Source: Paludibacteraceae bacterium
Lineage (GTDB): Bacteria > Bacteroidota > Bacteroidia > Bacteroidales > Paludibacteraceae
Length of the DNA: 64,000 nucleotides
Assembly (NCBI GenBank): GCA_017527905.1
Contig: JAFXPK010000031.1
Coordinates: forward strand, 17,710-81,709
Direction: 5' to 3'
In this document: positions 50,618 to 60,244 of the stretch, piece by piece
Layout of the letters: every line of letters begins with the position of its first letter
How positions within the stretch are numbered: the stretch's first letter is position 1
Translations under genes and position numbers: made by a program
Notes under the pieces: model-generated
Database searches by the model: none
Told to the model about the DNA's origin: nothing
What the model saw: the letters and a program-made list of their open reading frames with translations, nothing else

Positions 50618-52231
50618 ATGAAGAGACTCAAACAGGTTATCTGCCTTATCGTACTGCTGATGTGTGCATGCGGGACCTCTTTCGCGCAATCACCTCTCCA
50701 ATACCTGGAACAATCATTCCCGCAGCTGACAGAGATATACCGGAATGACATAGACAAGTGTCACGCACATTATGTCTTCGCCATAGACGTGTCCGGCTCG
50801 ATGGATAAATACGAGGGGACCATGGTACCCCTGCTGAAGAACTTCATCAACGCGCTGCCCAACGGTGATAAGGTGACGATCATCCCCTTCGGCACGGAGG
50901 TGAAGAACCCGATGGGCTTCTCGGGCATCATCTCCGAAGAGATGAAGAAGACGTTGTGCAGCAACATGGAGCAACTCTACAGGAACCCGAACTACGACCA
51001 GTTGTTCAAGGACCACACCAACATCTACAAGGCGATCAACGAGATATCCAAGAGCGTCACCACGAACTCGGAGTACAAAGTGAACATCCTGATACCGTTC
51101 ACCGATTTCCTCAACAATATCCCCAAGGTGCCCCCTCACCAATTCAACAAGCGTAAACTGACGGAAGAAGAGCTGAGCGACATGCGGAGAAACCTCAAGG
51201 CCGCCATTGGCGACTCGTATGTCCGTTGTGTCGCCGTGGAGCTGACCGACGAGGAGGTGGACAACACGAAGCAAAAAGAATATTGCCTCCAACAATTGCG
51301 GGACGGGGTCTTCAATGTGACGGAGAAGGGCCTGGAAATCGTACAGACAAGCAACTCGAAAGAGGCGATCGAACAGTGGTTCGAACAACTGCGCCGTGAA
51401 ATACTCGTCGTCAAGCTGAAGGCGATCGTCGATTCGGAGAACAAGGCGGGGAAAGTCTCCATGAACACGGAAATAGACATCGACGGCAACACAACCGCAC
51501 ATATCTCATGGAGCCCTAACCGATTGTACGCCAAGATTAAGATAGACTCCACCAGCCTCCACCAACCGGGCTTCACCTTCCTCAACGACACGGCCAATTA
51601 CGGTTCGACAAGGGACACGGTGCTGGACGTCGAGTTGGGCAAAGTGAAACATCGGGAGTATGGCTTCCACCGCCTGCAGGACAGCCTGAACTTAGGCGTC
51701 TCACTGCCGACGGATTTCGACGCTGAATTGGATAAGCTATGCATCATAAAGCCTATTTCAGGGTCCGTCAGCCATGAGGACCAATGGATCTTCACGTTCC
51801 TCCTTCCCCTGTGGCTCACCATTACTTTGATCATATTGCTGATATTGTACCTCATCCTCTTCATCCGCGCCATAGTGATCAACAGCAAAGACAAGATGAC
51901 GGGTAAGGTATCGGTCGCCGACGAATATGGCAAGGAGATATTCAGTAAAAAAATCACGCCATGCGAAAACCTGACCATCGGGAATGGCGGGGATTTCCGT
52001 CTGGACGATGTGGACTGGAGAATCGTCATCAAGAAAGTGAAACCCACCCCTCTCCTATTGTTCAAACGGCCATATTACCAATGGTCAGCCGGCAAAGGCT
52101 ACGTGGGGACGAAGATTGCCCAAGAGGGAAGGTTGGACACGCGGAACAATTCCATCGCGAAACTGAATTGCGGCTTGAGCAAAAGGGAAATCACCAATAA
52201 AACCACCATTAGATTGGTTGAAAACAATTAA
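50618..52231 (+). CDS. Membrane-anchored VWA-domain protein of the tubulin-like operon
   Basis: 537 residues from the ATG at 50618, where the signal peptide begins (MKRLKQVICLIVLLM, cleavage near SFAQS). A periplasmic VWA domain covers about residues 45-260 with an intact MIDAS site DVSGSMD (Asp57, Ser59, Ser61) and later Thr/Asp positions, so it should bind Mg2+ and a protein ligand. A beta-rich stretch leads to one membrane helix at about 390-420 (FLLPLWLTITLIILLILYLILF) and a cytosolic beta-rich domain of about 115 residues with IGNGGDFRLDD. The protein can therefore connect periplasm and cytosol. It is the first gene of the operon; the tubulin-like gene begins 36 bp later. Confidence 0.82.
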   Translation: MKRLKQVICLIVLLMCACGTSFAQSPLQYLEQSFPQLTEIYRNDIDKCHAHYVFAIDVSGSMDKYEGTMVPLLKNFINALPNGDKVTIIPFGTEVKNPMGFSGIISEEMKKTLCSNMEQLYRNPNYDQLFKDHTNIYKAINEISKSVTTNSEYKVNILIPFTDFLNNIPKVPPHQFNKRKLTEEELSDMRRNLKAAIGDSYVRCVAVELTDEEVDNTKQKEYCLQQLRDGVFNVTEKGLEIVQTSNSKEAIEQWFEQLRREILVVKLKAIVDSENKAGKVSMNTEIDIDGNTTAHISWSPNRLYAKIKIDSTSLHQPGFTFLNDTANYGSTRDTVLDVELGKVKHREYGFHRLQDSLNLGVSLPTDFDAELDKLCIIKPISGSVSHEDQWIFTFLLPLWLTITLIILLILYLILFIRAIVINSKDKMTGKVSVADEYGKEIFSKKITPCENLTIGNGGDFRLDDVDWRIVIKKVKPTPLLLFKRPYYQWSAGKGYVGTKIAQEGRLDTRNNSIAKLNCGLSKREITNKTTIRLVENN

Positions 52232-52267
52232 TAACCTATATTTGAATAATAAAAAATAAACATAAAT

Positions 52268-55200
52268 ATGGCAAACGAGAAACACATATTCATCGGATTG
52301 GGCGGTTCCGGCTGCCAAACCGTCACACAGGTGAAAGAGAAAGTATACGCTAACCGATACCCGACACATACAGCCACGAAGTCTCGCTTGGAGGCCATGA
52401 ACGAGAGCTACCGGTTCCTCTTCCTGGATACCGACCAGCGCGACATCGACCAGGCGAACCAGCGCAACCGCAAGGACTTCGAGGAAGGGCGTGTCCCTTT
52501 TATCAACCCCCAGTCCGACCTCGTCAACTTAGGCCTCGCCAATCCGCAGGCCATCTACTACGAGGCGACACAAGACACCTCGACGCTCATCAACAAGCGC
52601 ATCCTGGAAGCATGCTCCCCTGAATTGGCGGTCAAGATACCTGACCAACCCCTAGGGTTCGGCGCAGGAGCCTTCCGTATGAAGTCACGTATCGCCTTCG
52701 CCCACTCCCTGACTGATTTCCAGACCAAACTACAAGCCGCCATCTCAGCCTTGAACGACGTGAAGACGGTGGGAGGAGAGAGCTGCACCATCTTCTACTG
52801 GGTGATCGGAAGCTCCAACGGAGGAACGGGAAGCGGCATCATCAACGACGTGCTCTACCATATCAACCAGACGCACAAACAAATCGTAGGCGACGGCGAC
52901 CCCCAGTTGATCCTGATCATGTACATGCCTAAGGTATACATCGACTGCAACGCCACCGAAGAGAAATACGCATTGAACGCTTACGCCGTCTTCAGCGAAA
53001 TACAGGCCTTCAAGGAGATGAGCCAAGAGAAGAGCCAGAACACGGTGATGCACCGCATGGCCTTCGTGAACGACTATAACCTGATCGACAGCAAACGGAA
53101 GTATTGTCCGTTCTACTATATGATCCCTATCGATATCCAAACGGATAAGGGAACATCACTGGGCAGCACTCACGTGATGTACCACAACACGGCGGAGATG
53201 ATCTACATCCTCCACCACGGCGCGGGAGGCGAGACATTCCGCTCGGACATCGACAACTACATGAACGATATCATGGAACGCAACCACGAGGACTTCCTAG
53301 TCCCTATGGGCTACGTCCAATTGCATAAGCCAACCGACCAATTCGCCCGCTACTTCCGCGGACGATTCGAACGTGACGTGCTGCGCACATGGTTGCTCAA
53401 TGCGGACGCGAAGGAGAACCAGATACCGGAAAGCGTAGTGCCTTCCCTATACAAGAAACTGTTCCAGCAGCTTGACCACAAAGTGCCTAACACTTTGGCA
53501 TATAAGCTAGTGGCGGCCAAACTGAACGAGTTGGAGGAGGATGTGCTGGACTCCTCCGTGATTTCCGGCAAGGAGGAATTGCCTAGCATCATGAAGCTGG
53601 ACAATGTCTTGAGCGAACTGGAGACCATAGAGTCGAGCATCAAGGCGAACAAAGTGACGCCGGAGCAGCGAAGCGCCAACAAACAACTACTGGTCAAGGG
53701 CGCATGGAAACAGGCGGAGGAGTGGATCCGTGAGAAAGGCCTCATCTATGCGATCAACGCGGTGGACGCTATCCGTACCTTCATCCGCTCCAGATACGAC
53801 AGCGAAAACGATTCATTCGACAGGAGGAAGAGCGAGCTCGCCGACAAACTGAACGAACTGCAGGAGTTGGCTAAGGCGGCGGAGAACCGCACATTCGCGG
53901 AGAAAACCGTCAAATCCAACAACGATGACATCAGGAAATACCAAAGCGAACTGGACTCGTATATCCACGAATATATCGAACGGGCGATCGAGGATTGGGC
54001 GCACGACCTGTTGGGCGACTTCTGCACGAACGAGAAGAGCGACGAGCTGGCCAAACTGAAAAGCCAACTGATGATGATCAAGGACAAAGCCGCCGAAATG
54101 AACGAACAGGCGGTCCGTTACTACGACCGCTTGGCGACCGAGTTCGGAAACACCTCCCTGGACGTCACCACGGTCTACCTCCCTATGCTGAAAGAGATAT
54201 GCAACGGAAACGGTTGGAAACCGAACAACTTCTTCAGCCGATGCTACCGCAACATCATCCAAGCGGACGACGACACCGCGGAGACACCAAACCGCAACGA
54301 CATCGCCAAACTGATCAAGGAGGGCATCTATGAGACCAAGAACGAGAAACGGCTGGATCAGCTGAAGGCCAACCAATATATCCTCATCCAAAAGGAGAAA
54401 ACCGGCAAGGGAAAGGAGGAAGAGGTGACGGAAGAGTGCCGCTTCTTCGCCAATCCGTCATTGGAAGACCGTAAGCCTGAAGCCATCATCGAAGACTTCC
54501 TCTACTTCGCGCAGCAGGTACTCGACGTGGCGACCCGCGAGAATAAGAATATCCAAGAGAATTGGGCCAACAAAAAGGTTTCACATTTCTTCCGCGACCT
54601 CCCGAACGAGCAAAAGGACGAGGTCCGCAAGAGCCTGAGCCCAGCCCTCTTCTTCAACTACAACACGGCCCGCATCGAGGTGACGAAGAAAGAGGAACAC
54701 CTCGTGTTCGTGGCACAGGATAAAGACCTGGCCAAGGAGATGTTAGGCTATGAGGAGGGCAATAACCGCCATCGTTACGTGTCGGGCGGCGACGCCAATT
54801 CAGCCTTGGTGCTGAAATCCAAATACGGACTCTCCTTCAGGGACTACCGCATCTACGATAGCCTGGAGATGGTTTACAACAACGCCACCTTCCGCGAGAA
54901 GTACCACTTCCACCACGACTTCGCGCAGTTCCTGGGCAAGATCACCTTGGACGATCTTCCGGACGAGGTACTCGCGCAACACCGCACATTCGCAAAGATG
55001 TTGCTGCTGAAGGAGTACGAGAAAGAACTGAAGCCATTGTTCTTCCAAGACGAGTTCGACCCGGAATCGTTCGAGACCTCCATGTACCTCGTTAACCCGA
55101 AGAACCGCACCTCCTTCGAAATCGCCAGACCAGAGGCTTTCTCCATCTACAAGGGGGCACTCTGCCTGCGCAAGATCGAGAACGGCAAGAAACTCTACGA

Positions 55201-55549
55201 CGAGGTGTCAGGTGCAGACTTCAGCCTGCAATTCGAGGAATACTTCAAACTGTTCTACAACAGACGCTACAGCGAGACGCTGAACCGATTGCTGCAAGGC
55301 ATCCTTCGCCAAAAGAAGACCGCCCTGGACGATCAAGGCAACATCTTGCTGAACGCAGACGGAACAGCGATCGTCTACAACGGAGAACAGATCCTGAAAG
55401 ACGGCTATGCGGAAAAACAAAAGGCTGTCCTGAAAGAACTATCCATCCTGAAGCAACAGAGCGCCACAGACGATGAAAAGCGACTGTATAACATCTTCTT
55501 CAATATTATCCGAAACGATTACGACACCGTTCATAAATTTATCGGATAA
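52268..55549 (+). CDS. Tubulin/FtsZ-like GTPase (Tubulin_2 type), 1093 residues
   Basis: The N-terminal ~360 residues are a tubulin-superfamily GTPase: first nucleotide loop FIGLGGSGCQT (residues 8-18), a FLFLDTDQRD strand, and the tubulin signature loop SSNGGTGSG (182-190) after the strand IFYWVIG. This pattern fits the Tubulin_2 (tubulin-like) family rather than FtsZ. A long helical middle (about 380-720) includes coiled-coil-prone stretches near 520-600 (SELADKLNELQELAKAAE); the remaining 350 residues are alpha/beta. No membrane helix is seen. It probably forms filaments or a GTP-switched scaffold at the inner membrane. From memory, related FtsZ-like genes with VWA neighbours were proposed to act in membrane remodelling. 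It is the second of five co-directional genes. Confidence 0.82.
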   Translation: MANEKHIFIGLGGSGCQTVTQVKEKVYANRYPTHTATKSRLEAMNESYRFLFLDTDQRDIDQANQRNRKDFEEGRVPFINPQSDLVNLGLANPQAIYYEATQDTSTLINKRILEACSPELAVKIPDQPLGFGAGAFRMKSRIAFAHSLTDFQTKLQAAISALNDVKTVGGESCTIFYWVIGSSNGGTGSGIINDVLYHINQTHKQIVGDGDPQLILIMYMPKVYIDCNATEEKYALNAYAVFSEIQAFKEMSQEKSQNTVMHRMAFVNDYNLIDSKRKYCPFYYMIPIDIQTDKGTSLGSTHVMYHNTAEMIYILHHGAGGETFRSDIDNYMNDIMERNHEDFLVPMGYVQLHKPTDQFARYFRGRFERDVLRTWLLNADAKENQIPESVVPSLYKKLFQQLDHKVPNTLAYKLVAAKLNELEEDVLDSSVISGKEELPSIMKLDNVLSELETIESSIKANKVTPEQRSANKQLLVKGAWKQAEEWIREKGLIYAINAVDAIRTFIRSRYDSENDSFDRRKSELADKLNELQELAKAAENRTFAEKTVKSNNDDIRKYQSELDSYIHEYIERAIEDWAHDLLGDFCTNEKSDELAKLKSQLMMIKDKAAEMNEQAVRYYDRLATEFGNTSLDVTTVYLPMLKEICNGNGWKPNNFFSRCYRNIIQADDDTAETPNRNDIAKLIKEGIYETKNEKRLDQLKANQYILIQKEKTGKGKEEEVTEECRFFANPSLEDRKPEAIIEDFLYFAQQVLDVATRENKNIQENWANKKVSHFFRDLPNEQKDEVRKSLSPALFFNYNTARIEVTKKEEHLVFVAQDKDLAKEMLGYEEGNNRHRYVSGGDANSALVLKSKYGLSFRDYRIYDSLEMVYNNATFREKYHFHHDFAQFLGKITLDDLPDEVLAQHRTFAKMLLLKEYEKELKPLFFQDEFDPESFETSMYLVNPKNRTSFEIARPEAFSIYKGALCLRKIENGKKLYDEVSGADFSLQFEEYFKLFYNRRYSETLNRLLQGILRQKKTALDDQGNILLNADGTAIVYNGEQILKDGYAEKQKAVLKELSILKQQSATDDEKRLYNIFFNIIRNDYDTVHKFIG

Positions 55550-55583
55550 CAATAAATTATTGTGAATTAACGATTTAGAAAAG

Positions 55584-58301
55584 ATGTTCCCTCTTTGGAT
55601 AATTGATCTGACAGACCAAGGTGACCGGCAAACCCACTTCCGTGAGCTTGTCGGAAGGTTGCCTGGTGTCCTGCAGGAAGAGCAGGCACAGGATTGGTAC
55701 GAGGAGGAGGATCACGACAAACGGCAGTGGCTATACACCCGATACGACAACAACTTCAAAGGCATTGATCCGAACGACGCCGAACAGATGTCGCAATGCA
55801 TCTACGACTTCCAGGAGACGATTGTCCGCAAAGGCCAAGCGTTCATCCAGATGCTGCGCCACTCCAATATTGACGGAACGGAGACGCTGAATATCTGTGT
55901 GTTAGGAGACGCCACCCAAAGATTCACGCAATTGGTGTTCCCCTCCATCGCAGTCATGCTCCAAAAGGAGAAGGGACGCATCCTTCCGAACCATATCCAC
56001 CAGGGAATGTCCATCATTGGTGTCTACTACATTCCCTCCAATGTGAATAGCCTGCCGGCGGACCAGCGTCAGAAAGTCTATCTGACACTCCGCGAGATAG
56101 AGGTGCAGCACGCCATATTCTCCGTACGAGGGTATGACCGCATGTTCTTCTACCAGGATGTGCAGAACAGGACAGAATCATACTTCCCCGTCCTGAACGA
56201 GAAGGAGCAAGCCGAATACCTGTTCCAATGCATGGTTCATCTCTATTATGCCTGCGATAAGGTTCATCCGCTCATTAGCGGAAGCAGTTCGGACGACCGC
56301 TTCTACTTCTCCATGGGATGTTCCTCGTTGTTCTTCGACACCACCGTGCAGGACAAAATAGACAAAGAGACGGTGCTGAACGACGTCATCGGCATATTGA
56401 GCAAAGAGGGTGACCTGGAACAGACGGATGAGAAAGGCCATATCATCGACTTCAGCAAAGTGAGCGCGGAGAACATCATCGCGAAGTTCCAGAACGTCGA
56501 TTTTGACCTCTCCGACGCCAAACTGAAGGAGCCTGCCCCACACCCGATCCATAACTTCGCAAACAGCAAGCTGAAGAAGCTTTACTATCACCGTTACCTG
56601 AAATATTATCCAGCCAATTTGCGGCTGAAGATCATGGACGTCATCTCCAGCGAATCGGAATCGGTCCTGGAGGAGATCAGTTCGATGCGCAGGCAGAACC
56701 AGAACATATTCGCCGAAATGACGCTGCCTTCCGCCATCGAGAGGCAGTTGGTCACCAGCAACATCCACGTGGGTTGCCTGACCCGCATCACACGCAACCT
56801 GAAGGCCTTCAAGACGGAGATCGGAAAGATGAAGAACAGGTTGCACGACCAGATCGAGCAAAACATATGGACGAACCTCTATCAAAGGAACGTCCCCAAG
56901 AAACTGAAAGACGACTTCGAGTCCTACCATGAGACCTACTGCGCCGATCTGGAAAGCAGGACCCCTTCGCACAGATGCGAGGAGATGAAGCAAACGGCCC
57001 AGGAGGATTTTGTGAACATACTGAAGCAGGAGACCACATTCATGGGAAGACTAGGCCGTTCCTTCCTGATGGGCATCATGGCGGTGCTTACGTTTATGCC
57101 TTTCGTCACGTTGGTCTCCCAATACCTATTCGACCTGGGTGATGTGAAGGCCAATGCAGTCTATTGGTCCGCCCTCCTTTTCATGATCCCCCTGATATGC
57201 CAGTTCACGAGCCTAGGCCTTTATTACCGGAAAAAAGGGAAGAAAGAGCGCAGGCTGAAGGCCTACTACCTGCATGACGCCTACGCGCGCATCGCAAGCC
57301 GCATTGAGACGGAGGCGAACGGGCTGTACGATTACATGGCAGCGTTGTGCGACGAATACCTCAAACGATGCAAATGGATAGAGCGGGATGTCAGACCACT
57401 GTCAACCAGCGAGTTCTACTCGGGCATGGAATTGCCGATGACGCTCTTCAACCAACCCGCCGTGGGAGGTTCCTATGCGGGGAATGTCGTGATCAACGAA
57501 CTGGAGGAAGAGTGCAGGGAGATTTATGTACAACGCGTGCCAAGGCGCATCAACCTATTGGACGATGAAGACTGCCACCTACTTCTCCATACCTACAAGA
57601 ACGACGTGATGACCCTGTTCCGCGGCATCACGGTAAGGGATAAGCACGAACGGATCTTTAACGAAGAACTAGGATACAAGGTGTTCCTTTCCAAGAAGGA
57701 GAAGGATAGGATGGAAGAGCAGACATGGTCGGAAAACCAAGACCTCTTCCGCAAACAATTACGGAAACGAATCGACATGGACCTCCTGCCGCACAAACAC
57801 CCGACGGTAGGCGAAAAGATAGTCTATTACGCCAACAAGATGGACAACGACAAAGTGCTGGCGCCATTCATCCGATCGGCCGCCACCAATGGGGAGCTTA
57901 CCTCCTCCGCGGATGTCGAACACAGCGACGTGAAAGGCAACATCGCGAAACTACAGTATCTGTTCGAAAGCGGCATGCCTTCCCATCATGCACAATACCA
58001 GTTTGACAACAACAAGGAATTGCTGAGGAAATACCTCTTCCTCACCCGATGGCGGACATTCGACACGGTCGCACTGAACCGTATCCTGCCTACGGAGGAC
58101 TTCGACGAGGAGGTACGACAGAGAAGATTGAATGAGGAGGAACAATCCCTCCATAAGAATTCGACCTCTTCCCTCATCCTATGGGCCATCTGCCAAAACG
58201 ATAATTCGAGCGAATGGCTGAAGCTATTCGATGCGACACACTTCAACGAAAGCATGGCCATCCGTGATATTTATACAAGTAAGTTAAACGTCAAAGATTA
58301 A
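55584..58301 (+). CDS. 905-residue two-helix membrane protein of the tubulin-like operon
   Basis: I recognise no family. Residues 1-200 look like an alpha/beta domain (MFPLWIIDLTDQ; LNICVLGDATQRFTQLVFPSIAVML; MSIIGVYYIPSN), reminiscent of a Rossmann or tubulin-like layout but without glycine loops. Residues about 200-480 are helical and charged, with a coiled-coil tendency. Two membrane helices at about 493-515 and 525-548 form a hairpin, so both large ends are on the cytosolic side. The C-terminal 350 residues are charged and helical. It begins 34 bp after the tubulin-like gene and ends 4 bp before the next. It is the likely membrane receptor or partner of the tubulin-like filament, by context. 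Confidence 0.72.
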   Translation: MFPLWIIDLTDQGDRQTHFRELVGRLPGVLQEEQAQDWYEEEDHDKRQWLYTRYDNNFKGIDPNDAEQMSQCIYDFQETIVRKGQAFIQMLRHSNIDGTETLNICVLGDATQRFTQLVFPSIAVMLQKEKGRILPNHIHQGMSIIGVYYIPSNVNSLPADQRQKVYLTLREIEVQHAIFSVRGYDRMFFYQDVQNRTESYFPVLNEKEQAEYLFQCMVHLYYACDKVHPLISGSSSDDRFYFSMGCSSLFFDTTVQDKIDKETVLNDVIGILSKEGDLEQTDEKGHIIDFSKVSAENIIAKFQNVDFDLSDAKLKEPAPHPIHNFANSKLKKLYYHRYLKYYPANLRLKIMDVISSESESVLEEISSMRRQNQNIFAEMTLPSAIERQLVTSNIHVGCLTRITRNLKAFKTEIGKMKNRLHDQIEQNIWTNLYQRNVPKKLKDDFESYHETYCADLESRTPSHRCEEMKQTAQEDFVNILKQETTFMGRLGRSFLMGIMAVLTFMPFVTLVSQYLFDLGDVKANAVYWSALLFMIPLICQFTSLGLYYRKKGKKERRLKAYYLHDAYARIASRIETEANGLYDYMAALCDEYLKRCKWIERDVRPLSTSEFYSGMELPMTLFNQPAVGGSYAGNVVINELEEECREIYVQRVPRRINLLDDEDCHLLLHTYKNDVMTLFRGITVRDKHERIFNEELGYKVFLSKKEKDRMEEQTWSENQDLFRKQLRKRIDMDLLPHKHPTVGEKIVYYANKMDNDKVLAPFIRSAATNGELTSSADVEHSDVKGNIAKLQYLFESGMPSHHAQYQFDNNKELLRKYLFLTRWRTFDTVALNRILPTEDFDEEVRQRRLNEEEQSLHKNSTSSLILWAICQNDNSSEWLKLFDATHFNESMAIRDIYTSKLNVKD

Positions 58302-58305
58302 CAGA

Positions 58306-60192
58306 ATGTTCGAGGATATAAACAAAGTATACTTTTTGGCTATTGTTATCGGCGTGACATTACTGTACAATTTTGCCCGTCGCAATCATCCGATATGGAT
58401 CGGTATCTCATCGCCCGGGAAACCGCTTCGTAACATTGGCTATCTGGATGAGGAGAGCATCGATCTGGTGGAGATGAAGCTGGTCAACATGGAATTGGAC
58501 AAGCCTGTCACAAGGGTGAAGTCCGACGATGACGAACGCTCGGTGGTCTGGGTACTCAACGGGGACGTGGACGACGACGCCAACCAATCCGACTACCGGA
58601 TGCGAGGGTATATCACTTCGGAAGGCCTTATCTACCGACAACACCTAAAGAACACCAAGCCCGTTTTGGTGGGCTATACCGCACAGGAAAAGCACCCCGA
58701 TACCCCTACAACCAAAGGGAAGAGGTCGTGGAAATCACTGTGGCTGGACAGCGACCTATATGTCTTCGAGGGAGCTCCATCCGAAGCCAACCTCAACGAA
58801 CCCATGAAGCATAGAGTGGGGCATGTTTGTCTGGCAGGTGTATCGTTCCATAACAAAAGACCTGTCACCCTAGAAGCCAAGGCCGGCGCATCCGCCTTCT
58901 TCTATCGTAAATATGGCCCAAAACTAGAGCGCAACAACATCTACAAAGAGGCGGCATACGGATGGAACGACACGGCTTTGCTCACCTCCATCATCTACAG
59001 TGTGCTGTTCCTTATCCTCTATTTCGTTTACTTATGCGTATTGAGGAAGCCATTGCTGGGGGACGATTTCGCCGCAGTGTTCATCCTAAGCGGTTGCTAT
59101 TTCGCCCTATGGTCTATCATCCGGCAAATTAAAATCGACTGCATAGAACGCTCCCATAGCTTCCAGCCACAATTGGACATGCTGAACAAAGGGTTAGGGC
59201 TGGGGAAATTCGATGCGGTGATCGTTTCCTTATGTGGTATATCGGCCTACTATACGTTGCATTACTACGATTATGACCTGATCCCTCTCATCTTCTCGAT
59301 CTCCTATGGCGTCTCCAAAAATGCCTTGAACAAGTCGGTGCAACGCCCTTGGAAGATCATCACGAACTACGAGGATGAACCGGACTTCGAGGAGGAGGAA
59401 GAGGAACTCCTTCCTGCCTTCGCCTCCATCCTTCCACCCAAAGGTGAGATGGTACGAACGTTCGATTGGGACCTTGATTCGTCCAGCAACAGGAAGGTTC
59501 ACGGGAACATCGCCATCCATTTTTCCCTGGAAGACTACAACCGTATGAGGCAGGGAAACCCTTATTTCTCCCAACGGCAGGATAAGACAAAGTACGAATA
59601 CATCAATGACATGTTCCTGAAGATGATATCCGAAAAGTCTTACTCGGAACGTGTACGCTACATCGCCAGCTACATCCATAACGAATGCAACCATGCCCAA
59701 TTGGACGAGATAGATAGGCTGCAGTTCGCCCTCGACTTCGTGCAAGAGCCTAACATAGACTTTATCCTGGACCGGGACAGCAAGAGCATACAGTTCACCC
59801 CCGAATATGTACGATACCCTGACGAGACATTGTACGACCAGGAGGGGGATAGCGACTGCAAGGCGATGCTGGCGGCCATGATCCTCTATTACATGGGTTA
59901 CAACGTCCTTTATCTCTCCTCCGACAAGAAACAACACGCCGCCATCGGTGTCGAACTGAAGGCACACCCTTGGCTGAGCGGTTATCTGAAGGAGAATGTG
60001 CCTCTGAAGGATGTCTCCGTGGAAATAAACCATCGCCTCTACATCTATTGCGAGACGACAGGCGACGGCTATAGGGTGGGTGATTTAGTGGATGATATGC
60101 GGATCGATGATTTCGAGACAAGGGTTGAATTTATTCAATTAACTGAAACAGAAGAAGATACAGAAGAGAATAACGATAAAATAGAGGGATGA
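58306..60192 (+). CDS. Polytopic protein with C-terminal transglutaminase-like domain
   Basis: 628 residues. Membrane helices: one at residues 7-24, then about four at 224-345. Between them lies a soluble domain (25-220) with a beta pattern. An acidic linker (DEPDFEEEEEELLP, about 355-368) leads to a C-terminal domain with a transglutaminase/papain-like triad: Cys518 at a helix start (GDSDCKAMLAAMILYYMGY), His544 (KQHAAIGV) and Glu583/Asp587 (YIYCETTGDGYRVGD). Spacing and context match bacterial transglutaminase-like cysteine proteases. It could cleave or cross-link proteins at the membrane. It starts 4 bp after the 905-residue gene, so translation is coupled. Confidence 0.75.
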   Translation: MFEDINKVYFLAIVIGVTLLYNFARRNHPIWIGISSPGKPLRNIGYLDEESIDLVEMKLVNMELDKPVTRVKSDDDERSVVWVLNGDVDDDANQSDYRMRGYITSEGLIYRQHLKNTKPVLVGYTAQEKHPDTPTTKGKRSWKSLWLDSDLYVFEGAPSEANLNEPMKHRVGHVCLAGVSFHNKRPVTLEAKAGASAFFYRKYGPKLERNNIYKEAAYGWNDTALLTSIIYSVLFLILYFVYLCVLRKPLLGDDFAAVFILSGCYFALWSIIRQIKIDCIERSHSFQPQLDMLNKGLGLGKFDAVIVSLCGISAYYTLHYYDYDLIPLIFSISYGVSKNALNKSVQRPWKIITNYEDEPDFEEEEEELLPAFASILPPKGEMVRTFDWDLDSSSNRKVHGNIAIHFSLEDYNRMRQGNPYFSQRQDKTKYEYINDMFLKMISEKSYSERVRYIASYIHNECNHAQLDEIDRLQFALDFVQEPNIDFILDRDSKSIQFTPEYVRYPDETLYDQEGDSDCKAMLAAMILYYMGYNVLYLSSDKKQHAAIGVELKAHPWLSGYLKENVPLKDVSVEINHRLYIYCETTGDGYRVGDLVDDMRIDDFETRVEFIQLTETEEDTEENNDKIEG

Positions 60193-60244
60193 TCGAGGAT
60201 ATACTCGTGATATCACCAACTCATTATTCAACTAGTAAACGATT

